A stretch of DNA of 64,000 nt from Larkinella terrae (GCF_009668025.1 NZ_WJXZ01000002.1:317216-381215), one strand, 5' to 3'. Shown: positions 45,258 through 55,366, numbered from the stretch's first letter. A program made the numbers and translations. Notes: generated by a model from the sequence alone, not told the origin.

Positions 45258-47609
45258 ATGGTGCTGAATAATTTCAAAATGGCCTGGCGGCTTGTTCGCA
45301 AACAACGGCTTTACAGTGCGCTCAACGTTGCCGGACTGGCCATTGGGCTGACGACGAGCCTGTTACTTCTGTTATGGATCAATGATGAACTGAGCTTTGA
45401 CCGGTTTCATCCCAATCATGCCCGGATCATCAAGGTGATGCTCAATATTTCGTCGGACGCGCAGCAAACCCAGACCTATGGCTGGGTAGCGGCTCCGGTG
45501 GCCGATGCCATGAAACGAGAGATTCCCGGCGTTCTGCAGGCAAGCTGCTCCTGGGAACAAAAAGCGGTTTTTCACTATCAGGAGCTAACCAGCGAAGAAA
45601 GCGGACTGGCTGCTGATCAGGCTTTTTTACAAATCTTCAATTTCCCTTTGCTGAAGGGAAACCGGGCAACTGTTCTTCAGACGCCTAATTCATTGGTCAT
45701 CACCCAGCGACTGGCCCGGAAATATTTTGGTTCAACTGATCCCATCGGAAAAATTATCCGGCTGGATCAAACCACTGACTGTAAAATCGCGGGCGTGCTG
45801 GCCGACATACCGGGCAATTCGTCCCTGCAATTTGACTACCTACGACCCTTACCTGAACCTTCAGCCCGGAATTCCTGGCTGGAAGTCAAAGCCAATGTGT
45901 TTGCCGTTGTTGATCCTAAATTAGATCCTGAACAACTCAGGCTGCAACTTCAGGCACTGGCCAAACGCCATTTACCCGACTGGCTGACCGGTTGGGTTTA
46001 TTTCCCCCATAAGCTGGACGACTGGTATTTGCGCAGCAATTTCAAGAATGGGCAAAACATGGGGGGCGGCCGAATCACGTACGTTCGTTTGTTTGCGATT
46101 GTCGTTTTGCTGGTGCTGCTGATTGCCGCCATCAACTTCATCAACCTCTCAACGGCCAGAGCAACCGGGCGAGCGAAGGAAGTAGGGGTTCGGAAAGCTG
46201 TTGGTGCGGGAAAATGGGCGCTGATCGGGCAATTTCTGGGGGAATCATGGCTTCTGACCGGTTTTGCCGGGTTGGTGGCGCTTTTTCTCCTGATCATTCT
46301 GCTACCTGTTTTTAACCAGCTGCTTCAAAAACAGATCGTCATCGATTGGACGAATCCGCTCTATTGGTTGAGTTATATTGGCATATTAGTAATAACCGGG
46401 TTGTTGTCGGGAATTTATCCGGCCTTCGTGCTGTCAGCTTTTCAGCCGGTACGGGTGCTGAAAGGTCTGCGAGATCGTTCAACGGGGGGAGCGGCCCGGT
46501 TGCGCAAGGGGTTAGTCGTTGTTCAATTTACGACGGCCAGCATGTTACTCATCGGAACCGGTGTTGTTTATCAGCAGATTGCTTATATCCGCCACCACGA
46601 TCCAGGCTTTCAGCAAGGCAACCTGATTCGCTTTGGGGCCAAAGGTCTGACGGAGCCGCAGGCTTACCAACATGCCAAAGCGGTGTTGGGCAGCGTTCCG
46701 GGGATTGAAGGCCTTTCCAGTTCCAACGCGAGTTTTCAGGGTACTTTCGGCCGGAATTACGTCGAATGGCAGGAACAGGTAACCTCCGGGAAGACCATGT
46801 TTGCCGTGATTACGGGTGACTACGACCTGCTTTCTACGTTAAAAATCCGCCTGCTGTATGGCCGCACTTTCTCACCGCAATTTGGCACGGATAGTTCCGG
46901 CGTACTCATCAACGAAGCGGCTGCCCGCCGAATGAACTTCCAGAAACCGCTGGGCCAGCGTATTCGGGTAAACAATCAGGCGTATCAGGTAATTGGCGTG
47001 GTGAAAGATTTTCACATTGCCTCGATGCATCAAACCATCGAACCCGCCGTCATTCTGTACAAAACCGCTTCCATCAACTATTTCTTCGCCCGGTTGAGTC
47101 CGCAGAATCGGGGTGCTGTCCTTCGACAACTGGAAAATACGTATCAAACTTTACGTCCCGGTATTCCATTTGCCTTTCAGTTTATCGATCAGGAATACGA
47201 ACGGGTTTATCATAACGAGCTGCAGATTGGGACACTGGCCAACTGGTTTTCAGCGATCGCCATCCTCGTATCCTGTTTAGGTCTGGTGGGATTGGCTTCA
47301 TTTTCCGTGGAGCGAAGGACCAAAGAAATCGCCATCCGGAAAGTTCTGGGCGCATCTATTGGCAGTCTTTTTTTCCTGCTAACCCGGGATTTTGTCGGCC
47401 TGGTACTTCTGGCCCTTGTTGTGGCCGCATTTCCCTCCTGGTACATCATGAATGAATGGCTACAGACATTTGCGTACCACATCCGGATCGGTGTCGATTT
47501 ATTTGTGCTGATTGGCGTACTGAGCGTCGGGATTGCCCTGCTCACGGTAAGCTGGCAAAGCATTCGGGCGGCCTTAATGAATCCGGTTAAAAACCTGCGG
47601 GCGGATTAG
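45258..47609 (+). CDS. ABC transporter permease, FtsX/MacB type
   Basis: 783 residues. The start MVLNNFKMAWRLVRKQRLYS leads to a first helix (about 20-40), a MacB-like periplasmic domain and then two FtsX modules, about eight helices in total. The signature RAKEVGVRKAVGAGKW and the later RRTKEIAIRKVLGASIGSLF, each before a helix, are typical. This tandem-FtsX form is very common in Bacteroidota and is thought to act in efflux or envelope stress, usually with a separate ATPase. No ATPase gene is adjacent. The terminator at 47599 shows it is transcribed alone. Confidence 0.9.
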   Translation: MVLNNFKMAWRLVRKQRLYSALNVAGLAIGLTTSLLLLLWINDELSFDRFHPNHARIIKVMLNISSDAQQTQTYGWVAAPVADAMKREIPGVLQASCSWEQKAVFHYQELTSEESGLAADQAFLQIFNFPLLKGNRATVLQTPNSLVITQRLARKYFGSTDPIGKIIRLDQTTDCKIAGVLADIPGNSSLQFDYLRPLPEPSARNSWLEVKANVFAVVDPKLDPEQLRLQLQALAKRHLPDWLTGWVYFPHKLDDWYLRSNFKNGQNMGGGRITYVRLFAIVVLLVLLIAAINFINLSTARATGRAKEVGVRKAVGAGKWALIGQFLGESWLLTGFAGLVALFLLIILLPVFNQLLQKQIVIDWTNPLYWLSYIGILVITGLLSGIYPAFVLSAFQPVRVLKGLRDRSTGGAARLRKGLVVVQFTTASMLLIGTGVVYQQIAYIRHHDPGFQQGNLIRFGAKGLTEPQAYQHAKAVLGSVPGIEGLSSSNASFQGTFGRNYVEWQEQVTSGKTMFAVITGDYDLLSTLKIRLLYGRTFSPQFGTDSSGVLINEAAARRMNFQKPLGQRIRVNNQAYQVIGVVKDFHIASMHQTIEPAVILYKTASINYFFARLSPQNRGAVLRQLENTYQTLRPGIPFAFQFIDQEYERVYHNELQIGTLANWFSAIAILVSCLGLVGLASFSVERRTKEIAIRKVLGASIGSLFFLLTRDFVGLVLLALVVAAFPSWYIMNEWLQTFAYHIRIGVDLFVLIGVLSVGIALLTVSWQSIRAALMNPVKNLRAD

Positions 47610-47627
47610 TGAAAATCCGCCCTCTTT
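47599..47627 (+). terminator. Rho-independent terminator overlapping the permease stop
   Basis: Stem gggcggatt/aatccgccc (9 bp, loop of six) followed by tcttttt. The stem includes the TAG stop codon of the permease. Confidence 0.75.
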
Positions 47628-47647
47628 TTAGTCAAAATCCGTATTAA

Positions 47648-48664
47648 TTAAAAAAGCACATTTTCAACGGGTTGGATGCGTTCGGGTAATTCCGTTTCTC
47701 CCAGCATGTCTTTCAGGTCGATCTCAATCGTCCGGACGATGCTTTGAATCGGGACATCGTTGATCATGCCTTCAAAGGGATTTTCGCTATAATCGCCCGT
47801 ATATTCCATCAACGAAAATACCCACGAGACGACCAGATTGAAAGGCAATAACAACCAGATCAGCTCCGGGCCGTTCGATCCAAACTCCTGCAGCATTCCG
47901 AATGGCAGCAAAAAAGTAAAAATGAAGATAAAGATGGCACTGGAGGTGGCATATTGACGCGGCAGGGGCGAATTCTTTATCCGCTCACTCCGGCCCTGTT
48001 CATTGTAAAGGTCATTGACCAGATTTTGGAGTGTAACGTGTTCAAAATCCGTTAACCAGCCTTTGCTTTTTAGCGTAGCCAAATGCTGGGATTGCCGGTC
48101 GAGCAGTTGGGTGGCCTTGTTTTTTTTGGTGTTGATCCAATCCAGCTCTTCGCGGCTCAGGCATTTGGTCGCTTCTTCCTCAAAAGAAGAAAAGTCAATG
48201 CGTTGCCGAAAGTAGTTGCGCTGGCGAACGCTGTCCATCTGCTGATGTTCCCAGGGCGTTCGTTGCCACATGGCGTGTTTGAGCGCATACAGCCACGCCA
48301 GATGGCGGTAAATCAGCGCGCATACTTCCGTGTTTACTTCCTCCCGTGTTGCCGAAACGGCGGTTTTATTGCCGGACAAAAAGGCGCGGCTGGTTGCGCC
48401 AAACGATCGGCTGGTATTGACAATGCCTCCCCAGATTTTCCGGGCTTCCCAGCTTCGGTCATACGACTGATTATTCTTAAAGCCAACGTAAAAGGCAACC
48501 GCCGTACCAATCAGCGAGACCGGCAGCCACGGAACTGCTACCCACTTCCAGCCCAGATACTGGTAAGTAAACAAGGCCAGCGAGCCCGTGAAAAGTGACC
48601 AGAGCAGTAACCTCCAGCTGATGTAGTAGATGATTTTATAATTAAAATAATGTTTAACGTACAT
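47648..48664 (-). CDS. Bestrophin family protein (UPF0187)
   Basis: 338 residues. The N-terminal helices (IIYYISWRLLLWSLFTGSLA) and the conserved VGFKNNQSYDRSWEARKIWG segment identify the bestrophin family. Two further helices are near FIFIFTFLLPFGML and ELIWLLLPFNLVVSWVF, followed by NPFEGMINDVPI. Bacterial members form pentameric ion channels in the inner membrane; ion preference cannot be told. Tail-to-tail with the ABC permease. Confidence 0.9.
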   Translation of the reverse strand: MYVKHYFNYKIIYYISWRLLLWSLFTGSLALFTYQYLGWKWVAVPWLPVSLIGTAVAFYVGFKNNQSYDRSWEARKIWGGIVNTSRSFGATSRAFLSGNKTAVSATREEVNTEVCALIYRHLAWLYALKHAMWQRTPWEHQQMDSVRQRNYFRQRIDFSSFEEEATKCLSREELDWINTKKNKATQLLDRQSQHLATLKSKGWLTDFEHVTLQNLVNDLYNEQGRSERIKNSPLPRQYATSSAIFIFIFTFLLPFGMLQEFGSNGPELIWLLLPFNLVVSWVFSLMEYTGDYSENPFEGMINDVPIQSIVRTIEIDLKDMLGETELPERIQPVENVLF

Positions 48665-48694
48665 GTTGGTGATCTGGATAGGTGAAGAGCCCGA

Positions 48695-48946
48695 TCAAGA
48701 TAACCGATGTCTTTCTAAAAAGCCAGTTTTGTAGCTTTCCTGACCCAAGATTAACGAAATACTCCAGTTGAAGTAAGCGTTCCCTGCCGCGCGACGGTTC
48801 CGGTTTTCCGGAATCAGGGCTGGTACGATTTCAATCTGAAAATTGGTCAAACTGAAACCGTCAAATGGTTGGCAGGCCACGTTGAAACCGGCACCGATCC
48901 AGACATGACAAGAAAATAAAGAACGATTTTTGGCTTGAAGCGTCAT
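48695..48946 (-). pseudogene. Possible remnant of an outer-membrane protein
   Basis: 83 codons on the minus strand; the end reads like the last beta-strands of a barrel (FNWSISLILG, VWIGAGFN). A TAA lies 12 codons before the first ATG and no signal peptide is present. It could equally be an unrelated short gene. The rest of 48665-49085 holds nothing else I can support. Confidence 0.25.
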
Positions 48947-49085
48947 TCTTTTCCAACAATAAGGTTCACTACCTGGTTAGCCATTCGGTAAACCGGTCCG
49001 TTCGGTAACATCGGGGTCAATAAGCTGTCATTCACAGGCCCCTGCAACGTTGGCGAACGAACTTCCCCTCAACGATCAGAATCCT

Positions 49086-49868
49086 ATGGACGAAAACGAA
49101 TTACCTGAACTTACGGAGGACGAGAAGCAGTTGTTTGCCGACTTAATGCCCGAAGACCTGACTGAAATTATGGATACGGGCGTCAATCGGCGTCATTTTC
49201 TCAAACTGCTCACGCTGGCGGGCGGAGGTCTCCTGGCGGCTCAGTCAGCAGCAGCGGAACACGTTTTAACCCGGCCGTTTCAGGAACCGGCCCCGAGCGG
49301 GATCGATCCGGCCAGCCTGGAGAACGCCGTCAATGTGACCTTTAAGGTCAATGGGATGGCCCACAAAGTCACTGTCGATTCGCGCATGACGGTGCTGGAC
49401 ACCTTACGCGAACGACTCAATCTGACCGGTTCCAAGAAAGGCTGCGACCACGGACAGTGTGGAGCCTGCACGGTGATTGTCAACGGAAGCCGCGTGTTGT
49501 CGTGCCTGACCCTGGCCGCGAGTTGCGAGGGGAAGAGCGTGCAAACCATTGAAGGTCTGGCGCAGGGAAACCGGCTTCATCCGATGCAGGAGGCATTTCT
49601 GAAACACGACGGTTTTCAGTGCGGTTTCTGTACGCCCGGCCAGATTTGTTCTGCGGTGGCGCTGCTCGATGAAGCGAAGAAAGGATACGCCAGCTACGTT
49701 ACCGCCAATGTCCGTCAGTCGGCGGGACCAGTTCTGCTTTCCCGGGAAGAAATTCGGGAGCGGATGTCGGGGAATATCTGCCGCTGCGGGGCGTATCCCA
49801 ACATTGTGGATGCCATTCAGGAGGTGCAAAGCGGCAAGCCTGTGGAACAGGTTTTCCGCTCGGTTTAA
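49086..49868 (+). CDS. Molybdenum hydroxylase small subunit, [2Fe-2S] type, Tat-exported
   Basis: 260 residues from ATG 49086. An acidic N-terminus of about 33 residues leads to a twin-arginine signal (NRRHFLKLLTLAGGG; R35, R36). Two [2Fe-2S] clusters follow: the plant-type site GCDHGQCGACTV (C120, C125, C128, C140) and the second with C179, C182 and ICRCG (C232, C234). This is the electron-transfer subunit of xanthine dehydrogenase/isoquinoline oxidoreductase-like enzymes. FAD and molybdenum subunit genes follow at 20 and 18 bp, so one operon. An in-frame TTG at 49050 is a poorer start. Confidence 0.9.
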   Translation: MDENELPELTEDEKQLFADLMPEDLTEIMDTGVNRRHFLKLLTLAGGGLLAAQSAAAEHVLTRPFQEPAPSGIDPASLENAVNVTFKVNGMAHKVTVDSRMTVLDTLRERLNLTGSKKGCDHGQCGACTVIVNGSRVLSCLTLAASCEGKSVQTIEGLAQGNRLHPMQEAFLKHDGFQCGFCTPGQICSAVALLDEAKKGYASYVTANVRQSAGPVLLSREEIRERMSGNICRCGAYPNIVDAIQEVQSGKPVEQVFRSV

Positions 49869-49888
49869 CCCTTTTCCAACCGTTTCTC

Positions 49889-50896
49889 ATGAGACCTTTT
49901 GCCTATACCCGCGCCAAAGATGCGGCCTCCGCAATTAAGCTGCTGACTGAAAACCCCAACGCCAAATTTCTGGCCGGTGGGACCAATCTGCTGGACCTGA
50001 TGAAGGAGGACGTCGAACGCCCGAACGCGCTGATCGACATTTCCGGATTAGGTTTGAGCGAAATCAAAACCATCACCACCGGAGCCAACCAGGGCGGTAT
50101 TTCGCTGGGTGGACTCGGGAAAAATACCGAAGCGGCCAATCATCCGCTGGTTCGCCAACAGTACCCGTTGCTGACACAGGCCATTCTGGCCGGGGCGTCG
50201 GGCCAGATCCGGAACATGGCGACCAACGGCGGTAATCTGCTGCAGCGAACCCGCTGTCCGTATTTCTACGAAGTGTCGATGCCCTGCAACAAACGCGTCC
50301 CGGGATCGGGTTGCGGGGCGCGTGAAGGCATCAACCGGATGCACGCCATCTTTGGTTGGTCGGAGCAATGCGTAGCGGTTTTTCCCTCCGATCTGGCCGT
50401 TGCGCTGGCGGCTCTGGATGCCGTCATCACCGTCCGGAGCGCAAACGGACAACAACGCAGCATTCCGATTGCGGAGTTCTACCGGTTGCCGGGCGATGAG
50501 CCACAAAAAGATACGAACCTGCCGCACGGTGAACTGATCACCGCTATTGAACTGCCGAAAAACCGGTTTGCCGAGAAGTCGTATTACCTGAAAGTCCGCG
50601 ATCGGTCTTCGTACGCCTTTGCGCTGGTGTCTGTCGCAGCAGCTTTGGAAACCGAGGGGAATACCATCAAACAGGCGCGGATTGCCCTGGGCGGGGTGGC
50701 CCACAAACCCTGGCGGGCGCTGAAAGCCGAACAAATGCTGGTGGGGAAAGAAGCCACGGAGGCCAATTTCAAGCTGGCTGCCAGCGCGGAAATGGCCGAT
50801 GCCAAACCGCTGGCGCACAATGCGTTCAAGGTAGAATTGGGAAATCGGAGTATCGTTCTGGCCCTGCAGATGGCCCTGAATGGTGGTAAAGTCTGA
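49889..50896 (+). CDS. Molybdenum hydroxylase FAD-binding medium subunit
   Basis: 335 residues. The FAD PCMH-type domain opens RAKDAASAIKLLTENPNAKF, LAGGTNLLDLMKEDV and continues NMATNGGNLLQRTRCPYFYE. It ends with the CO-dehydrogenase flavoprotein C-terminal domain (SSYAFALVSVAAAL, ARIALGGVAHKPWRA). The cysteine-rich insert CNKRVPGSGCGAREGINRMH is typical of the YagS-like branch. No signal peptide, so it would be carried out with the Tat-tagged small subunit. It transfers electrons from the FeS subunit to FAD. Confidence 0.92.
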   Translation: MRPFAYTRAKDAASAIKLLTENPNAKFLAGGTNLLDLMKEDVERPNALIDISGLGLSEIKTITTGANQGGISLGGLGKNTEAANHPLVRQQYPLLTQAILAGASGQIRNMATNGGNLLQRTRCPYFYEVSMPCNKRVPGSGCGAREGINRMHAIFGWSEQCVAVFPSDLAVALAALDAVITVRSANGQQRSIPIAEFYRLPGDEPQKDTNLPHGELITAIELPKNRFAEKSYYLKVRDRSSYAFALVSVAAALETEGNTIKQARIALGGVAHKPWRALKAEQMLVGKEATEANFKLAASAEMADAKPLAHNAFKVELGNRSIVLALQMALNGGKV

Positions 50897-50914
50897 ACTT
50901 AACTTCATCAATCC

Positions 50915-53041
50915 ATGAAGGATGCGAATAAAGTAATCGGTACACCTGTCAACCGCATCGACGGGATCGCCAAGGTGACGGGCAAAGCGCCGTATTCGAT
51001 GGATCACCCGGTGAAAAATCCGGCGTATGCCATTCTGTTCAAAAGCACCGTTGCGGCCGGCACGATTCAGGCCATCGACACGGCCGCTGCGGAGAAAACA
51101 CAGGGTGTGATTGCCATCATTACCCATAAAAATGCTCCCAAACTGAACGTAAAAGGCGGACTGCGGGGCGGATCGTTGCTGCAAAGTCCGGAGATCGAGT
51201 TCTTTGGTCAGCATATTGGCATCGTGGTGGCTGAAAGCTTCGAGCAGGCCCGTTACGCAGCGCGGCTGGTCAACGTCACGTACGAAGCGAAGGAACCCAA
51301 AGTTGATTTCGACCAGCTGGCCAAACAGGCTCGGGTACCGAAGGACAAAGAAAAAGCCGATCTTAAGCGGGGAGATGTGCAAACCGCGCTCAGCCAGGCT
51401 ACCTATAAAGTAGAGGAGGTGTACGAAACGCCCATCGAACACCACCACCCGATGGAACCCCACGCGACAATTGCCGAGTGGAATGGCGACCGGGTGACCC
51501 TCTACAACAGCTCGCAGATTGTGAACGGGGCACAGGCAGCCACGGCGGCTACCCTGAACCTGAAACCGGAACAGGTGCGGATTGTCTCGCCCTACATCGG
51601 GGGCGGTTTTGGATCCAAAGGCGGGCAATGGGCGAATCTGGCGCTGGCAGCCGTAGCCGCCAAACACGTTAACCGCCCGGTGAAACTGGCTTTGACGCGG
51701 CAGCAGATGGTCAACTCCGTCGGGCTCCGGCAGCATAATCGTCAGAAAGTCAGTCTGGCTGCGACCGCCGATGGCAAGTTGACCGCACTGGCGCACGAAA
51801 CAACGACCCACTGTGCCATCAACGACGAGTTTATTGAACCCTGTGGCGACTGCTCGAAAATCATGTACGACACGCCCAATTCGCTGATTACCTACCGGGT
51901 TGTGCCCATGAACCTGATTCTGCCGACCTACACGCGCGGCCCCGGCAAATCGACGGGTAGTTTTGCCCTCGAATCGGCGATCGATGAGCTGGCGTATAAA
52001 CTGAAAATGGACCCGATTGCGTTTCGGATCAAAAACGAACCCGAGCGCGATCCGTCCAACGGAAAATCGTGGTCGTCGAGAACCACAGTGCAGTGCCTGC
52101 AGGAAGGCGCGAAAGCATTTGGCTGGGAAAACCGCAAGCCCGAACCCCGCCAGAACGAGCGGGGCAATTACTGGATCGGATACGGCGTCGCAGCCGGAAC
52201 GTATCCCGCTCACCAGCGCCCTACCTCCGCGCTGGTGAAGCTGAAACGAATTGAAAACCGCGTGATGGCCACCGTTGAACTGGCCGCTGCGGACCTGGGT
52301 ACCGGCACATACACGATTCTGACGCAAACGGCCGCCGATGCGCTGGGCCTGCCGGTTCAGGACGTGAAGGTAAAAATTGGCGATTCCGATCTGCCCCCGG
52401 CAGCCGGGGCGGTGGGTTCGGTGGGCGCGGCCAGTTACGCCAATGCCGTGAACGATGCGTGTCAGAAAATTATTCAGGAACTGGTGGACAAATCCGGCAA
52501 ACAGTTTTATGTTCGCCCGACGGCCGCCCAGTTGATGCATTCCGAAAAAATAACTGACTACCAGACGCGGGTTGACAGCAAACCGCTGGCAAGTTCCGAG
52601 GAGTATTCGGCCCACAGCTTCAACGCGAATTTTGCAGAAGTGGCCGTCAATAAATCAACGGGAATGATTCGGGTAAATCGATTTCTGGCGGTGACGGGCG
52701 CGGGAACTATCCTGAATCCAAAAACCGCCCGTTCGCAGATCATCGGCGGCAATGTCTGGGGCATCGGCATGGCGCTGAGTGAGGAATCGGTGCTGGATCC
52801 GCGCTGGGGCAATTTTGTTACCCGTTCTTTTGCCGATTACCACGTTCCGACTAATTTAGACATCGGCCAGCTGGACGCGATTTTCATCAATGAGAAAGAC
52901 GACCACGTCAACACGCTGGGTGTCAAGGGAATCGGTGAAGTGGGCATTGTGGCCGTTGCCGCTGCCGTGGCCAATGCGGTTTTCAACGCCACCGGCAAAC
53001 GGGTTCGCGAACTGCCCATTACGCCGGACAAGCTGTTGTAG
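50915..53041 (+). CDS. Molybdenum hydroxylase large (molybdopterin) subunit
   Basis: 708 residues. The aldehyde-oxidase hammerhead domain begins PVNRIDGIAKVTGKAPYSMD. The molybdopterin region contains SPYIGGGFGSKGG, PTYTRGPGKSTGSFALESAI, and near the C-terminus GVKGIGEVGIVAVAAAVANA, which carries the catalytic-type Glu. It is the YagR-like branch of the xanthine dehydrogenase family, hydroxylating an aldehyde or N-heterocycle; the substrate is unknown. No signal peptide. Operon with the two genes upstream. Confidence 0.92.
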   Translation: MKDANKVIGTPVNRIDGIAKVTGKAPYSMDHPVKNPAYAILFKSTVAAGTIQAIDTAAAEKTQGVIAIITHKNAPKLNVKGGLRGGSLLQSPEIEFFGQHIGIVVAESFEQARYAARLVNVTYEAKEPKVDFDQLAKQARVPKDKEKADLKRGDVQTALSQATYKVEEVYETPIEHHHPMEPHATIAEWNGDRVTLYNSSQIVNGAQAATAATLNLKPEQVRIVSPYIGGGFGSKGGQWANLALAAVAAKHVNRPVKLALTRQQMVNSVGLRQHNRQKVSLAATADGKLTALAHETTTHCAINDEFIEPCGDCSKIMYDTPNSLITYRVVPMNLILPTYTRGPGKSTGSFALESAIDELAYKLKMDPIAFRIKNEPERDPSNGKSWSSRTTVQCLQEGAKAFGWENRKPEPRQNERGNYWIGYGVAAGTYPAHQRPTSALVKLKRIENRVMATVELAAADLGTGTYTILTQTAADALGLPVQDVKVKIGDSDLPPAAGAVGSVGAASYANAVNDACQKIIQELVDKSGKQFYVRPTAAQLMHSEKITDYQTRVDSKPLASSEEYSAHSFNANFAEVAVNKSTGMIRVNRFLAVTGAGTILNPKTARSQIIGGNVWGIGMALSEESVLDPRWGNFVTRSFADYHVPTNLDIGQLDAIFINEKDDHVNTLGVKGIGEVGIVAVAAAVANAVFNATGKRVRELPITPDKLL

Positions 53042-53105
53042 TGGGCAAATTCTCAATAGGGCGAGGGGCTGATTAAAACCATTTATTCATAAATCATCTT
53101 CCGGA

Positions 53106-54140
53106 ATGATGACTCTTCGCGTGACCCGAATTGCTCTACTCTTTACCTTACTTTTCGGCTTATTCAATAACTCCTTCGCTCAGAAGTCGCCCCAAAAACC
53201 AACGTTTACCAATCCGCTACTGGCGGCTGGCGCTGATCCGTGGGTCATTTTTAAGGACGGTTTTTATTATTATACGAACACCACGGGTCGTAACCTGACG
53301 CTTTGGCGCACGAAAGATTTCACCAATTTAAACGAGGCCGAAAAAAAGATCGTCTGGACTCCGCCCGCTTCGGGACCCAATTCGAAAGATATATGGGCTC
53401 CTGAGCTGCATAGTCTGAACGGGAAATGGTATTTGTATTATACCGCGACGGACGTGGCCAAACCCGGTGATCAGAATCGCTACGTTTTAGTGCTGGAAAA
53501 CGAGTCGGCGAATCCATTAGTGGGCAACTGGACCGATAAAGGCAAAATAAACACGAACTACACCGGACTCGACGGATCGGTTTTTGAACATAAAGGCAAA
53601 CACTATTTTTTGTATTCGGGGTATGTTGGGCCGCAGAGCAATCTGTTCATCGCCGAGATGGTGAATCCCTGGACAATCAGTACGAAACAGGTCGAAATTG
53701 CCCGGCCTACGTTGCCGTGGGAAAAATACGACGGACGGGAAATCTGCGAAGGACCCCAGTTTTTGAAGGGAAAACGGGGGCAGCTTTTCATTATTTACTC
53801 GGCCAGCGCCTGCTGGGACGACAATTATTCGCTGGGCATGCTGACAGCCGCCGAATCGAGCAATTTGCTGGACCCGGCCTCCTGGACCAAATCGGGCCAG
53901 CCCGTTTTTGCTCAGTCGCTCGCCCATAACGTATTTGGCCCCGGGCACAACTGCTTCACGAAATCGGCCGACGGCCGGGAAGACTGGATTGTGTATCACG
54001 CCAAAACCGAAGCCAACAAAGCGTGCAAAGACCGAACCCCCCGCGCCCAGCGATTCAACTGGAAAGCAGACGGCAGCCCGGATTTTGGAGTACCTGCATC
54101 CGTAGAAACCGCCCTGCAAAAACCGTCCGCGACTCCGTAG
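53106..54140 (+). CDS. Glycoside hydrolase family 43
   Basis: 344 residues. After a signal peptide (to about 25, ending SFAQ) a five-bladed propeller of GH43 type carries the usual acidic triad: ADPWV (D44, base), GLDGSVF (D156) and CEGPQF (E215, acid). The family acts on arabinose- or xylose-containing side chains, with periplasmic or outer-membrane location. A second ATG directly follows the first (53109), so the exact start is open. It follows the hydroxylase operon by 64 bp and converges with the MFS gene. Confidence 0.9.
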   Translation: MMTLRVTRIALLFTLLFGLFNNSFAQKSPQKPTFTNPLLAAGADPWVIFKDGFYYYTNTTGRNLTLWRTKDFTNLNEAEKKIVWTPPASGPNSKDIWAPELHSLNGKWYLYYTATDVAKPGDQNRYVLVLENESANPLVGNWTDKGKINTNYTGLDGSVFEHKGKHYFLYSGYVGPQSNLFIAEMVNPWTISTKQVEIARPTLPWEKYDGREICEGPQFLKGKRGQLFIIYSASACWDDNYSLGMLTAAESSNLLDPASWTKSGQPVFAQSLAHNVFGPGHNCFTKSADGREDWIVYHAKTEANKACKDRTPRAQRFNWKADGSPDFGVPASVETALQKPSATP

Positions 54141-54169
54141 CGATTGCCCGGTGCTGATTGAAGAGTTCG

Positions 54170-55366
54170 TTAGTTTACCGCTTCTCCTTTTACTCCATAA
54201 CTCACCGCAACCAGGATTAACACCAGGCTGACGAAGCCGAAAGCGATGGACAGGGAAAAATGTTGCGCGATAAAACCCAGCAAAGCCGGACCTGTCAGTA
54301 AACCCGTGTATCCGATGGTTGTTATGACGGGCAGGCTGGTCGTCGGTGGAATACCGGGCAGTCGGCCCGCCTGACTGAAAAACACCGGCACGATATTGGC
54401 CGCGCCAACGCCAAGCAGGACAAAGCCGATCATGGAGCCCGCTACCCAGGGACTTAACACGGCAAGGCCCAAACCGGCGGCACCGATCAAACTTCCGCCG
54501 ACTACAACCGTTTTTCCACTTAAATGGGCCACGAGTTTATCCCCAGCCAGGCGTATCACGGCCATCGCCACGGAAAAGGCCGCGTAACCCGCTCCGGCAA
54601 ACTCGGGGGCAATTCCTTTCGTATCCCGCAGAAAAACAGCGCTCCAGTCCAGAATGGCTCCTTCGGCCAGAAAAACCGCAAAGCACATGATGCCCAGAAA
54701 CAGGACGCTGCCGTGCAACCAACCGGCTCGCTGACTGCCCGCAACTGAGGATTCACTCAAAGGTGAAAACCGTTCAATGGCCTGTTGTTCAATCGTTAAA
54801 GGGAATAAATTTTTATACTGCGTCAGGGTGATCAGGACCATCAGGACGGCAATGCTGACGATGGCGTAGACAGGATTAAGCCCCAACTTCATCAAAAAGC
54901 CCAACCCCAGGGAGCCAAACAGCCCGCCCACACTGAACAGACCGTGCAAGGACGACATGATGGGCCGCCCGTAGAGATTCTGCACTTGCACGCCGTGCGC
55001 ATTCATGGCCACGTCGATTGTGCCAATACTCGAACCGAATACAAACAGCGTTACCGCCATTCCCGCCGGGGTTGGAAGAATGAGCAAGAGCGGCAACGTC
55101 AGGGCCATCACCAGACCGGCACCAGCCATCACGATGCGGCTGCCAAAACGCCCCACCAGCCAGCCCGAAACCGGCATCATCAGCATGGACCCACCCCCCA
55201 GCAGCAGGAGTAACAAGCCAAGGTTGGCATCGTTTAGGGCTAACCGGTCTTTGGCCAGGGGTATCATCGGTGCCCAGCTCGACATGCCCAAACCGCAAAC
55301 CAGAAAGATCAACTGGGTGGCTGTGCGGGCTTTCGACACGCGCCCGGCGGGTAAAACCACATCCAT
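54170..55366 (-). CDS. MFS transporter
   Basis: 398 residues with about twelve membrane helices. The first repeat has VSGWLVGRFGSRIVMAG between helices 2 and 3 (GXXXDR/G-type loop), and SIGTIDVAMNAHGVQVQ marks the sugar/fucose-permease-like branch (FucP/YbjJ-like). It is a proton-coupled uptake or efflux carrier; the substrate is unknown. On the minus strand it lies beyond the SusC/SusD pair, separated by 240 bp and the terminator at 55551, so it is likely a separate transcript. Confidence 0.87.
   Translation of the reverse strand: MDVVLPAGRVSKARTATQLIFLVCGLGMSSWAPMIPLAKDRLALNDANLGLLLLLLGGGSMLMMPVSGWLVGRFGSRIVMAGAGLVMALTLPLLLILPTPAGMAVTLFVFGSSIGTIDVAMNAHGVQVQNLYGRPIMSSLHGLFSVGGLFGSLGLGFLMKLGLNPVYAIVSIAVLMVLITLTQYKNLFPLTIEQQAIERFSPLSESSVAGSQRAGWLHGSVLFLGIMCFAVFLAEGAILDWSAVFLRDTKGIAPEFAGAGYAAFSVAMAVIRLAGDKLVAHLSGKTVVVGGSLIGAAGLGLAVLSPWVAGSMIGFVLLGVGAANIVPVFFSQAGRLPGIPPTTSLPVITTIGYTGLLTGPALLGFIAQHFSLSIAFGFVSLVLILVAVSYGVKGEAVN

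Noticed and set aside
50048-52615. An 855-codon open frame on the minus strand
   Set aside because: It is antisense to the molybdenum hydroxylase FAD and large subunits, which have clear family motifs; the translation is low-complexity and Arg/Gly/His-rich.
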